The notes under the pieces: model-generated
The model's database searches: none
Told to the model about the DNA's origin: nothing
Seen by the model: the letters and a program-made list of their open reading frames with translations, nothing else
Shown: positions 46,714-57,122 of the stretch, piece by piece
Position numbering within the stretch: position 1 is the first letter of the stretch
Layout of the letters: the number at the start of each line of letters is the position of its first letter
Source of the DNA: Arabidopsis thaliana
Taxonomy: Eukaryota > Streptophyta > Magnoliopsida > Brassicales > Brassicaceae
Direction of reading: 5' to 3'
NCBI RefSeq assembly: GCF_000001735.4
Contig: NC_003070.9
Coordinates: forward strand, 8,866,001-8,930,000
Length of the DNA: 64,000 nt
Made by a program: the position numbers and the translations under genes

Positions 46714-47247
46714 AGTCTTTTAACTAGTAACGCTAAATACAGTTGTAATAAAAATAAACGATAAAAAAAAAGTGGAGTGTAATAAAAAAGAAAAAATTGT
46801 AAATTCATAATTTTTACCGAAACCATCATGCCAATCAATTTTTTGCAACCAATGCATTTTAAAAAAAAACAATTACCAAAACGTGTTGTGGCCTATGCTC
46901 AATCGTCGACGATCGTCACCTCCTCAGTGATTCCTCCGATCCGATTCAATGTCGGTGCTAAACCAACTCTTCAACCGTGGCATCTTTGGCGCCAAATGGT
47001 TTCTTCTTCTTTCTTTCTTACATCATTTGGCTTTTCTTTCTTACACATGCGTTTCTTTTTTCTTGTCTCTAGTATTTGAACCACATATAATATTATTATT
47101 TTTCCTTAAAGATGCTGAAAATGAGAAGATCATTTGGTTGAATGGTGACAAAATTATAAAACGCACAGCGTTTCTTTAGAAACGTGTTGCACATTCAAGG
47201 CCACATGTCTTTAATTAGTAACGCTAAATTCAGTTGCGATAAAATAA
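46714..47247. repeat. Direct repeats flanking the copied exon
   Basis: About 43 bp at 46714-46757 (TAACTAGTAACGCTAAATAC) and 47205-47247 (TAATTAGTAACGCTAAATTC) match at about 85 percent by eye. They bracket the copied IST1-like exon, 490 bp apart. Confidence 0.7.
46895..47020 (+). pseudogene. Copy of first exon and flanks of the downstream IST1-like gene
   Basis: 46949-46998 reads MSVLNQLFNRGIFGAK then the same GT donor context as the real gene's exon 1 at 50141-50190 (MSLLNQLFNRGIFGAK). One residue differs, and the sequences before (GATTCCTC, TTCAATG) and after (GGTTTCTTC) are also alike. Nothing resembling exons 2-6 follows. It is a partial duplication, not a gene, although it keeps ATG and donor and could give a short spliced transcript. 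Confidence 0.75.
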
Positions 47248-48190
47248 GTTATTACAGTATTATGGTTGTAGTTAGATAAAAGAGTGTATTACATGAAATA
47301 TATTTATATACTTTAAAAAATGGAGAAGTAACAAAATAAAAATAGTTTATTATGATAGTTATTAAGTGATTACAAAAATTTATAAAACATAAAGAAAAAA
47401 TATTCACTATATATTTTTTTAATTCATCATTGTCGATATCTTTTCTTAGCCAAAATCCATGTCGATCACAATCAGTAAATTCAAATGGTTACTAGACGAA
47501 CATAGACATAGATTGTCATTTTTCTCGAGATGTTGTTATGGAGGTATATGTTTTGAAAACATACATTAATTCAACCAACCGATACATAAATAAAACTCTC
47601 GGTAAGATTCAACTTCAACATCTACTTCATAAGTTAGGGCATTTGTGGAATCCATATTATACTCAAATGTTTGGGAGAGTATTTTGGCTCACTGTGTGTA
47701 TAAGCTATATAGATATCTATGTACAAGAATCCCTCTATCTAATATGCTAAAAGACACTTCTATTACTCTCTCTCTCTCTCACTCAATCTTTACTGACTCC
47801 TGTATTTTTATCCCTATCAGAATGTCGTATTAATATTATTTTGTATTTTACTGTTGACTTATCACTATGATAAAATCATAATATATATCTCATCATGTTG
47901 CAAGGGATTGTAGTACAAACTACCAGTATCATTAAACATCATCATATATCCCTTTTTTTAACTTCCCTTATTATTATGAATTTTTGCGATCTAGATACAA
48001 TATGTTTCAACTCTAGGCACTACAAGCATATATGTATAAGTATGGTGGAGTTCATATGAGTAGACATCGAGGAGATCAGTAGGAAGATATGCTCTTGTAT
48101 GACTTTTATTCTCAAATCTAGACATCAAACATGATTTAAAAGACAAACACACACACGTACATTTGTTGTTGTATAACTGGGAAAAACAGA

Positions 48191-49219
48191 CTAAACTTCC
48201 AACAAAAACTTCTTGACAATCTCGACACTTTCATCCACAATGTGTTTTTCCCAAATCTCTCTCCCATTCTTTCCTTCTCCCTTTGCCGTACTTTGATTCA
48301 GCTCAGCCATAATTGCCGCCGTAGCGTCAAGCCTCTTAATCTCCCAACCACCTCTTATCAGCTTCATGATCTTCTCTTTCTGCTTCTTCACCAACCGACA
48401 TGTCCTCTCTTTCATCCCCTTCACTGTCTCCTCGTACGCCGCCTTTCTCGCTAAGTCCCAAATTCCCTTGTCCATCTCCTTAGGGTATACTCTAAAGTAT
48501 CGGTCGAACTCCTCTACTCCTATCGTCTTCCGAACCCCTAGTCGTCGACCCGAATCTACAACAGGGTCGTACAATTCGGCAAGCTGCTCGACCAATCCCG
48601 ACTCGATCATTTGGTCGACACGATTGCACAAGTGTTGGAACAGAACCGGCTCTAAAACATCAACCCATAAGATGCAACATTTGTACCTTAGGTCAGAGCA
48701 GATCGTTGAAAGACTCGATCCGGGAGAGAATGGATCAATATCCGGGTCAAAACGCTCGGCGAGTAGAGCGTGATTGAAGGAGTTGGATCCACCAACTACA
48801 ATCGGGAGTTTCTTGCTAGAAATTAGTTTAGAGATGGACAGTGTCGCCAAAGAACGGAACTCTGCAGGGGTGAGTTCACCGTCTTGTGGGTGGAACTGAC
48901 CTAGAAGATGGTGCGGGACTCCTCCTTGCTCATGCAGTGGGATTAGATTTGTGACAATCTCGAATCCCTTGTAGATTTGCATTTTGTCCGAGTTTATGAT
49001 CTCGGCGGGAAAAAAACGGGTGGCAAGATCGACTGAGAGGCGTGACTTGCCTGTGCCTGTTGTACCTGTGATGAGAACCACCTTATCCTTGATATTTTTA
49101 CGCCCTGCATGGCCCATGCACGTAGTGACTAATCGTGGTGACCCGAATTTGGTAGTGACGGTGGGAAGGAGAGAAGAATGAGAGAGTGGTGGTGATAACA
49201 AGGTCATGAGTTGTTGCAT
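48191..49219 (-). CDS. IPT6: Adenylate isopentenyltransferase (IPT6)
   Basis: Intact single exon, 342 residues, ATG at 49219. The P-loop GTTGTGKS is at 52-59, and the downstream IPT signatures INSDKMQIYKGFEIVTNLI, GVPHHLLGQF, PIVVGGSNSF and a conserved C-terminal IGVEEF are present. The N-terminal 40 residues are Ser/Thr-rich and resemble a plastid transit peptide. Function: it transfers an isopentenyl group from DMAPP to ADP or ATP, the first and rate-limiting step of cytokinin synthesis. It has no introns, as in its family. I see no frameshift in this copy. The TATA box is only about 40 bp before the ATG. Confidence 0.94.
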   Translation of the reverse strand: MQQLMTLLSPPLSHSSLLPTVTTKFGSPRLVTTCMGHAGRKNIKDKVVLITGTTGTGKSRLSVDLATRFFPAEIINSDKMQIYKGFEIVTNLIPLHEQGGVPHHLLGQFHPQDGELTPAEFRSLATLSISKLISSKKLPIVVGGSNSFNHALLAERFDPDIDPFSPGSSLSTICSDLRYKCCILWVDVLEPVLFQHLCNRVDQMIESGLVEQLAELYDPVVDSGRRLGVRKTIGVEEFDRYFRVYPKEMDKGIWDLARKAAYEETVKGMKERTCRLVKKQKEKIMKLIRGGWEIKRLDATAAIMAELNQSTAKGEGKNGREIWEKHIVDESVEIVKKFLLEV

Positions 49220-50140
49220 TTTCTTTAACAGCTTTCTCTTTAACTTAAGCTATCCTTTTATATGGCTTTCTTCTCACTTAAGTGAATATTTTTTTCTTTA
49301 ACAAAAAAAATAAGTGAATATTTTACTCCGAATTCGGTTGACTGTAAATTTTAGATTTTATAGTGTCTTTATTTTGATTGTCTTGTAGTCCCTATTTCAA
49401 ATTAACGGAGCTTCAATTTGTTATCAAGTTAATCATTCTCTTTAACCTGGTTTTGCAGGAACCCATTTTTACCGGGCTGAGACCATCTCCAATGGAGAGA
49501 GTCCTCCTATGGGCTCTCTCCAATTGTTTAATAATGTTTTTGATAAATTGTTAAAAGAGAGCTTATGTTTTGATTTTGTTAATTTTAATAGTCCAATGGT
49601 AATCTCTCTAGTGGTAGTCTCTCTAAACTTTCATGTTAGAAGAATTGTCTTGATTAACTACATACATCAAAAGTCAGCAAAATTAAGCATGATATAAACA
49701 AATGTGTATAAGTTTCAGAAATTTAAAATACTATGTTCATGATCAAGAACAGAAACTGATCTTACAGAACATTGCTACTTGTGCTAATGAGCTTAATACT
49801 ACATATACTTTCCCATTAACTTCTACTTCTTTAACACGAGGCAATCTTGGAGTTTGGCATCTGCAGAATCAAATAACTATGGTTACTGTTTATTAAATAA
49901 CTTGTGTTTTGTCTGAAACTAAAAATATATTGGCCTCTCTGTTGTTATACTATATGAGCCACACACTCACCAGTGATTTGCACGCGCGCTTATTACTGAC
50001 TGAGACTATGCGCGTACCGTGATATCTGTGTTCCGCGAAGCAGTGTATTATTTTCACCATCTTCTTCGTTTTCCTTTTTCCTCAATCGACGACGATCAAT
50101 CTCCAACCTCCACCGCATTGATTCCTCTGCTTCCGGTTCA
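49220..50140. other. Divergent region IPT6 / IST1-like, with possible MITE
   Basis: Includes a possible miniature element at about 49480-49640, with ACCATCTCCAATGGAGAGAG on the left and a loosely inverted TCCAATGGTAATCTCTCTAG on the right. The last 120 bases are the IST1-like leader. Confidence 0.45.
49256..49263 (-). promoter_or_regulatory. TATA-like box of IPT6
   Basis: CATATAAAAGG on the minus strand; the A/T core ends about 37 bp before the ATG, implying a very short leader. Inferred. Confidence 0.5.
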
Positions 50141-51980
50141 ATGTCGCTGCTAAACCAACTCTTCAACCGTGGGATCTTTGGCGCCAAATGGTTTCTTCGT
50201 CTTCTTCTTTTCTCTTATACGTTGATTTGGGTTTTGATTGAAGCTAGGGTTTCTTCAATAATTTGATGCCATCGATTACTCTTTTGCTTCAATTTGAAAT
50301 TAGAGTTTGTTATGCTCTTAATTGTCCATAAAACTGAGAAATTGAAGTAAATGTTGGCAGCAAGACAAGCTTGAACTTGGCGATAGCTCGAATGAAATTG
50401 CTGCAAAACAAGAGAGATATGCAGCTTAAACATATGAAGAAGGAGATAGCTCACTTCTTGCAAGCTGGACAAGAACCCATTGCTCGAATTCGGGTTTGAT
50501 CTCATTCTGATTTCTGTATGTTACTTCTTACAATCAACATCAATCTCTTATGTTCTTGTCTGAGATTTAGGTGGAGCATGTGATCAGAGAAATGAATTTA
50601 TGGGCAGCTTATGAGATATTGGAGCTATTCTGCGAGTTTATACTTGCTCGTGTTCCAATTCTTGAAAGTGAAAAGTGAGTCTTTTTGGTTTTATTTGTGA
50701 TCAAAGGATAGATAGTAGTGGGAGGATCCATAATGTGTTTCTTTGGATTTGTCAAATTGAATAGGGAATGCCCGAGAGAGTTGAGAGAGGCTATTGCTAG
50801 CATTATCTTTGCTGCTCCAAGGTGCTCTGAAGTACCTGATCTTCTTCAAATAAAGAATCTGTTTGGTACAAAATATGGAAAAGAATTTATCATGGTTGCT
50901 TCTGAGCTTCGTCCGGATTCTGGTGTCAATCGTACTGTTAGTATACTTGCGGGGACTAGCTTCTTCTTATTGATTTTTTTATACAGATATCTTGAGAGAT
51001 GCATTTTGGAAGGAAGGTGCTTAACTAGTTGGATTGTTTTGCTTTCTTGGACAGATCATTGAGAAGCTTTCTCCTACCAGTCCATCTGGAGCGGCAAGGC
51101 TCAAGATGTTAAAGGAAATTGCGCAGGAGTACAGTTTGAATTGGGATTCTTCTGCCACGGAAGCAGAGTTCATGAAGAGCCATGAAGACCTACTGGTACC
51201 ATCTCTGAACCCAGTTTTTCAAATTTTGTGGGAAAGTTAGTCGGTAACAACCACATTCTTCGGTCTCCTAATTCAGATGTGAACTTTGATAGAAGTTAGT
51301 TATGTCACGAGGTAAAAATGTGGTTTCCCTAAATGGAAAGAGCATGACAATGAATTGGAAATTTGAGAACTACTTGTAGGAAAGTGGTGCCTAACATTTC
51401 TATATGCGTCCACGGATTCTTACGTTTTCTTGTAGGTATTCAATAGAGCAAAAGGAACGATATATATATATACCCAAATGACGAGTTTTGTTCAATATAG
51501 CTTCTGATCTTCTGTAGATTTGAATGATTTTGCAAATGTTTTGTAAACCTTTTATATGAAATGAGTCCGTTTATAAAGTTGATAGTTTGATTTCAATGTC
51601 ATATGTAGGGTGGAGCTAAGCAAATACATCGTCAAGATGGTATCTCTGAATCTCGACCGTCCCAACAAGGCTACGGTCAGTCTTCGGTTTCTAGGGAAGT
51701 TGAAAGTCTGCCTGCAGAGGCCACACAGAGATTCCAAAAGCTTCAAGCTCAAAACCCAGTGAGCAAAAGCATGCCATCATCTAAGCTGACTTCAGCCTTT
51801 CAAGCTCCTCCTGATACTAGACGGAATCAGACTGATGTAATGGAGATAGCTCGAGCTGCCCTAGCTAGCGCTGATCGTGCAACAGCAGCTGCTCGTGCTG
51901 CTGCGCAACTAGTGAATGTCTCTTATGGGGCTACTACACCCACAGTAGCAGCAGAAGGGAAGCCCTTAAACTTAATGTAG
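50141..51980 (+). CDS. IST1-like (regulator of Vps4 activity) ESCRT protein
   Basis: Six exons: 50141-50190, 50361-50493, 50571-50674, 50765-50936, 51055-51195, 51609-51980; 972 nt, 323 residues. The N-terminal IST1 domain (about 1-200) is plain: NLAIARMKLLQNKRDMQLKH, KKEIAHFLQAGQEPIARIRV, EMNLWAAYEILELFCEFILA and LLQIKNLFGTKYGKEFIMVA. The C-terminal third is low complexity (ASADRATAAARAAAQLV). Family knowledge: IST1 binds ESCRT-III and Vps4 and tunes multivesicular-body sorting and membrane scission. Gene order suggests AT1G25420. Its exon 1 has a copy at 46.95 kb. Confidence 0.9.
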
Positions 51981-53086
51981 TTGCCACGTCGTCATTTGTG
52001 AATAAAAGCAACTGTATTTGCTTCATACACAGAAAGAAGGATAACGATGTTTTCTTTGGTACTTCATAGGTTTGGAAAAATGAGTATGCTAAAGAGTATT
52101 GGTAGATTATGCTCGAGTGTTGTGACCTTAGGTTGATTCAAAAGACAGTGATGTTTAAATGTGACATACAGATATAACTCTGAAGTTTGTTGGTTTTACA
52201 AAATCTATGCAGAAAAAACAACATTATCATGTAAAACTCATTGATTATCTTTAGCCTCCCAGAAGCATCCTAAAGTATATCTCTCACACTACTTTAAAAA
52301 TGAAACTTGGCCCAATACAGACTTTGCACCACGCAAGCCCTGTTATTTCATCACCGGCCATATACGTCCTTAAATGGAAACATTTATGTATTCCAAAAGA
52401 AAGTGAAGACAAGAAAATAAAGAATGTATTGATGATAACTCATGGAGTCATGGTCGTGTGCGTGTGACTGTGGTAGAAAAAGGTCCACATACGACTTGCC
52501 CCTTCGGATACACACAAACTCAACTCGTCCTTTCCACGATTACAAATTTTTAAATTTTATTCTGCCAAAACCAAACTATACACTTTTGTCTCCTTCTCAT
52601 GTACGTTTGGTCTATTTCCGGTCCAGGTGGGAATTTCCACTATTTCCACTAAAAATTTAATATCCGTTCCCACTTTCTAAAGCACTCAAACGAATCTGTT
52701 TTTCTTTTACATCATAAGGAACAACAGAAGAAAAATTAAATTGGAAAAATCAAACAATAGGTACTTACTTGTGGATATTTTCAATTCCTTTTGGGCGGCA
52801 TTTTGATTATTTCAACACATTAAAAAGAAAAAACTCGAGACTTATTATTCTGGTGAACCACTCTCATCAAAGATATTTTGTAGCCAAAAAAGGTAATGGA
52901 GGACACGTAGGGCCAAATGAACAGACAGATGGTGTGTGATTAAGCAACTGAATTCTCTCTCTCTCTTCCATGTCCTAACCCTATGTCTCCATACATACAC
53001 ATTCTCTTCAAAACTCATTTCTTCGTCCGGTCCCCTCTTTAAATAGCGCTTCTCTCCCTTCATTCATACATACATTGATCACATCC
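51981..53086. other. Intergenic, upstream of small acidic gene
   Basis: About 1.1 kb, holding the 3' UTR of the IST1-like gene and the promoter of the next. No accepted ORF. Confidence 0.6.
53038..53045 (+). promoter_or_regulatory. TATA-like box of the 53.1-kb small gene
   Basis: TTTAAATA about 45 bp before the ATG of the small acidic gene. Inferred. Confidence 0.4.
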
Positions 53087-53410
53087 ATGAAGAAGGAGAG
53101 GAAGAGACAAGTACAGGAGGAGGAGGAGGAGAAGGAGGTGGAGGTTGTTGTGGTGGATGCGTTGACAGCAGCAGCAACGGTGGCTGCGGCTGCGGCGATG
53201 GAGGAGGAGGAGCAATTGTGGGGGATGAGGCTTAAGGCGGGAGATGGTGTGGTCGACGAGCTGATGACGTGGAACACCGTTTGGTTGCCTTCATGTTGGG
53301 ACGTGGAGTTCGTTGAGAAAAACTATGGAGTTTTGTATAATGATGTTGTGTGGGACGATGATCTTTGGAATTTGAACACTTCCACTCAGGATAACATAAG
53401 ACAAAACTGA
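53087..53410 (+). CDS. Small acidic protein of unknown function
   Basis: Single exon, 107 residues from ATG 53087 (MKKERKRQVQEEEEEKEVEV). A Glu-rich coil-like N-terminus, an Ala-rich stretch (TAAATVAAAAAMEEEE) and a more structured C-terminus: VVDELMTWNTVWLPSCWDVE, then VVWDDDLWNLNTSTQDNI. The tryptophan-rich end and non-random composition argue for a real gene, and a TATA-like box is well placed. I do not recognise a domain. Gene order suggests AT1G25422. Could be expressed but non-essential; no homologue is named from memory. Confidence 0.7.
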   Translation: MKKERKRQVQEEEEEKEVEVVVVDALTAAATVAAAAAMEEEEQLWGMRLKAGDGVVDELMTWNTVWLPSCWDVEFVEKNYGVLYNDVVWDDDLWNLNTSTQDNIRQN

Positions 53411-56400
53411 AGTTGGGGAGATTTTTAACGTTTTTCTATCGGTTCGGTTAATAGGATATTTCGGTTTTTTTGTATAAACCGTATTGCAATCAAAATAACT
53501 TGTTTTGATTTGGTATGGTTTCATTTTAAGTTTTAGCCATTATAGATCATGATTTTTTTTCTTCGAAAAGTATCCCTTAAGTGAGGATTTTTTCTTCTAT
53601 AAAAAAATCAATTTGGCTGTGGCTTTTTTTTTGTTTTGCTTTCTTTTTCTTGGTTTAGTATAAATTTTGGGGGTTTCCGGTTTAAAAATAAAACTCAATA
53701 AACCAAACTAAGTTTGTTTAAGGTTTATAGATCCTTTTATTTTCTTCTTGATCGGTTGTAAACTCAAAAATTCAAAATGAACTTATCTTTGCCGGAGAAG
53801 TTTTTTTCTTGATGTTGATCTGCTTTGAGTCTGTTTCGTACATGTTGTCGCATTTTTGTAATAGTTTGTGTGTTTAGCCATAGATCATATCCATAATGAA
53901 CTGATCAAGCATGTCAATTATGTGAGATAGCACTCAAAAGTTAAAAAGATGAAAACTGATTTTAAGTGTTATATTGTAAAAATTATTAAGAAGTTGACTA
54001 AGCTGGTTTTGATAGCAAACAAACTCCCACATTATTTAGATGTGTTAAATGTCAAAAACAGTTAATCGTTCTAGAAGGCATATATGATGCCGAAGCCGAA
54101 CCGAGGAGAAATCTGTGCATTTTATAATAGCACGTGGTATATATTTTTGAAAAATTCAAAGATATCCAAATTTTTGTAAGAAAAAAAAAAATGTAGATAG
54201 CTGGCCTCATAGCACACGTCAACAACATGATTATCTATATATTCCTCCTATAGATCTACCAAAAGTAAGTGATGATGAAACAAATATCCTGCATTACATG
54301 AATGTAAAGATACAAAGTCGTACCATAGTCCTTTTTCTTTATAAAGAGTCCCATGGTTCGTACCACGGAAAACCATAAACTAAATTCAATGATGAACGAA
54401 ATAAACAAACGTACGTAAATTCTTTGCTTTTCAACTTTTTGATTGCATAGACTATCGTTTACTAAATTACTATTTATTAATTTTTTTCTTCTAAATCTGA
54501 GAAGAAACTAATTTATCCAACCTTGAAAGAGGCGATATATATTTTTTTTTTTTTGTAATGAAACTCAAATAATTCACTATAAAAGGCAAAGATGTCAGAG
54601 TCCACAAAAATCCTAAGTCGGTCTAATTTTTCTTCCTTTATTTTTGTCAGTAATTTCGTTATGTAGGTTTGGAATTTAACAGCAAAGTCATGACCACATA
54701 ACACAAATCGAATAGATTATATGCACCAGATTTCTCCTCGGTTCCAAATAGTTGTTCTAGAAATGATATGTTGGAATTGATGTTCTATTTCTTTGTTTTG
54801 AATTTTTTCTATTAAACAATTTTCCAATTTTTAAGATCTATATTCGTATGTAATTGTTTTTAAAATGGGTGTATGCAATATTAAGATAAGAAGCAAAGCG
54901 TTCTCATATGAAATTTCCTTATTCTTTTAGTTAACTTTCTTAAAAATGAGTTTGTATTACAAGAAATTTGGTGTATAAAATACACTAGAATTTTAGCCCC
55001 CCAAAAAGAGGTTGTGTTATGGCAACATGTTGTGTTATTATTAGAATTCAAGCATTAAAATTTGGAAGTGTTTTTTTTTTGTCAACAAAAGGAAAGCTTG
55101 ATATATAGCAAAAAAAAAAAAAGTAAGGTTTAGAACGTATTTTTAAGATAAATAGAGAAAAGCTAAGTTCCTAAAGTGGTACTAGAAGAAATAACGTTGG
55201 AAGTAAAAAGAGTTTAAACTGAATAATGGCGAAATGTAAGTTTTTGAGACAAGGACAAGAAGAAAATGGCGAAAGAGGTTGAGAAGAAGACAAGTTTTGG
55301 TTTTTGTGTGTATACTGCTTTCTCGATTATTTAATTAAATCCAACATGAATCGAATATATAGGATGTAGCATTAGCATGCTTCAAATATTCCTCATGCTC
55401 TCAGTTTGACAATCGACTGATCGAGTGATATAGCAAATCAGAAACTATTTTAACCACCAAATTATATACTCTTTTCAACCTCTCTTTTCTTAATTCAATA
55501 TTTTCGTTTATATTAAGTGCGATTAATACTTGTCTTTTCTCTCGGATCCCATATGTTACTTATAAAGATGTGAACAAATGAGATTTAAAAAACGGTCACC
55601 TATTCAATTGAAAAAAAAAACAAAAACAAAGTGAGACTCGTGGGAGCTCTCGTGGACCTGCGAAGACGGGTCTGATTATTGAATCGAATAATTGTTATCA
55701 GCCCAAATAGTTATATAGACAACTTCAAATCAATGATATATCACCCATTTAAAAAGCAAAAAGAAAAAAATGTGACAACTTCAAAATAATATTACAATTT
55801 TTTAAAAACAAATTTTGGTAAATTCTTATCAGACATACCCATGTGATACAATTGACTCCGTACCCAAAACATAACCTGTTTATCAAGAAATATAATTTTT
55901 TTATTTAGACTTCATTTATTCTGTATATAGTCATTTTACAATATACAATACAATTATTTTACATTATAGAGTATGTTTAGCGTGATTATAATCAACATTG
56001 CTTCTTCACCTCCATCGATCAATATGTCTTCTTCAGTTTTGACCACCGACACACTTAAACGTAGGTTTAGTAGCTATTAGCTTCTTCTTTGCTTTATATG
56101 TTTCCTTTTTTGTTGTAGATTCATTTTCTTCAATACAATCTCCGTCGGGTAGCTAGAAATATCAATTGTCTGCCTAATAAATTACAGATCCATTCAATTC
56201 CCAACGCTACAGAAATGGCACCTATCTTGGGAATGCAACTCATGATTATCATCTTTTCTTTACATACATATTTCTTGTTGGACCACTCCATTGTTTTTAT
56301 AACAATGAATCATAAATTTAAAATTTTGGACCATCTAACCGAGGAATAAACAGAGAATATCTAAGGAACATGCATGTGACAAGAAACCCAAATCAGTAAA

Positions 56401-56831
56401 ACCTAGCAAATATGATATACGTACTACTCTCAACAAAGAATAACACTGCCCCTTGTTATATTACATAGTCATTTCATTGAATATTTACACATAACAGCTC
56501 TTTCATTTATAGATATATGTGTGAACAAAAAATTGAACAAAGCAGAGAGACATAGAAAACGACAGTGACAGAGAGACTCACTCAAATTATACAAATGAGT
56601 CAATGACACAGCACGCATGTCATCTTCCCTCCGGCTGCGCCTGCTCCACCTCATTAAAAGCATATAGAGAGACTAGAGAGATGGGGAAAGATATGGAGTT
56701 GTCTCATGTCTGAATATAACAATCTCTGACCGTTCTTGTCATATCAAAAAAGAAAAACTCTCACGTTCGTTTTTTTCCTCATCGAAACATTCTCTTTATA
56801 TCTTCTTCTTGATCCTCATTCTCTTTTCTGT
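53411..56831. other. Intergenic, about 3.4 kb
   Basis: A+T-rich, no accepted gene. The promoter of CLE43 is at the right end. A G+C-richer patch at about 55632-55675 has no clear meaning. Confidence 0.6.
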
Positions 56832-57122
56832 ATGGGTTGTCGAGATATTCTGTTGACTTTCTCCGTCGCTCTCTTACTCATCTCTCTCTTCCAGATCTGG
56901 CTTTTCCGGGAAGGACGACAAGTTCCGGAACTATCGGACGACCAACTAGGAAAAGACAGAAATACCCTCATGACCTCCAAGAACAAGAACAAGAACGAGG
57001 ATGTTCAACGGCTCTTCCAAAGGTATTTCAAGGGAAGATCTTTTGGTTTAAACAACACCAACTCTCGCTTTGAAGATTCCAATAGAAGGATCCCTAGTTC
57101 CCCGGATCGCCTTCATAACTAG
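56832..57122 (+). CDS. CLE43: CLE peptide-hormone precursor CLE43
   Basis: Single exon, 96 residues. The ATG at 56832 is chosen because it begins a proper secretory signal (GCRDILLTFSVALLLISLFQ), while the frame upstream is not signal-like. A variable pro-region follows, with NKNKNEDVQRLFQRYFKGRS, and the C-terminus is the CLE motif RRIPSSPDRLHN (residues 85-96). The motif is typical, with a conserved Arg-Arg before the cleaved 12-residue peptide that ends HN. Family knowledge: CLE peptides are secreted, hydroxylated and arabinosylated, and bind LRR receptor kinases to steer meristem and vascular development. Confidence 0.93.
   Translation: MGCRDILLTFSVALLLISLFQIWLFREGRQVPELSDDQLGKDRNTLMTSKNKNKNEDVQRLFQRYFKGRSFGLNNTNSRFEDSNRRIPSSPDRLHN

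Larger units (their letters stand above)
46330..48190. other. Intergenic with duplicated IST1-like first exon
   Basis: Left part is the promoter of the unknown gene at 45463. Holds the copied IST1-like exon (46895-47020) and its flanking direct repeats (46714-46757 and 47205-47247). A CT microsatellite is at 47767-47783. No other gene. Confidence 0.6.

Noticed and set aside
48366-48773. 135-residue plus-strand ORF at 48.5 kb
   Set aside because: Antisense to IPT6; no independent support.
49993-50187. Minus-strand 64-residue ORF over the IST1-like exon 1
   Set aside because: Antisense of the leader and first exon.
53008-53277. Minus-strand ORF rich in Ser/Ala over the 53.1-kb gene
   Set aside because: Mirror of the Glu/Ala-rich coding sequence on the other strand.
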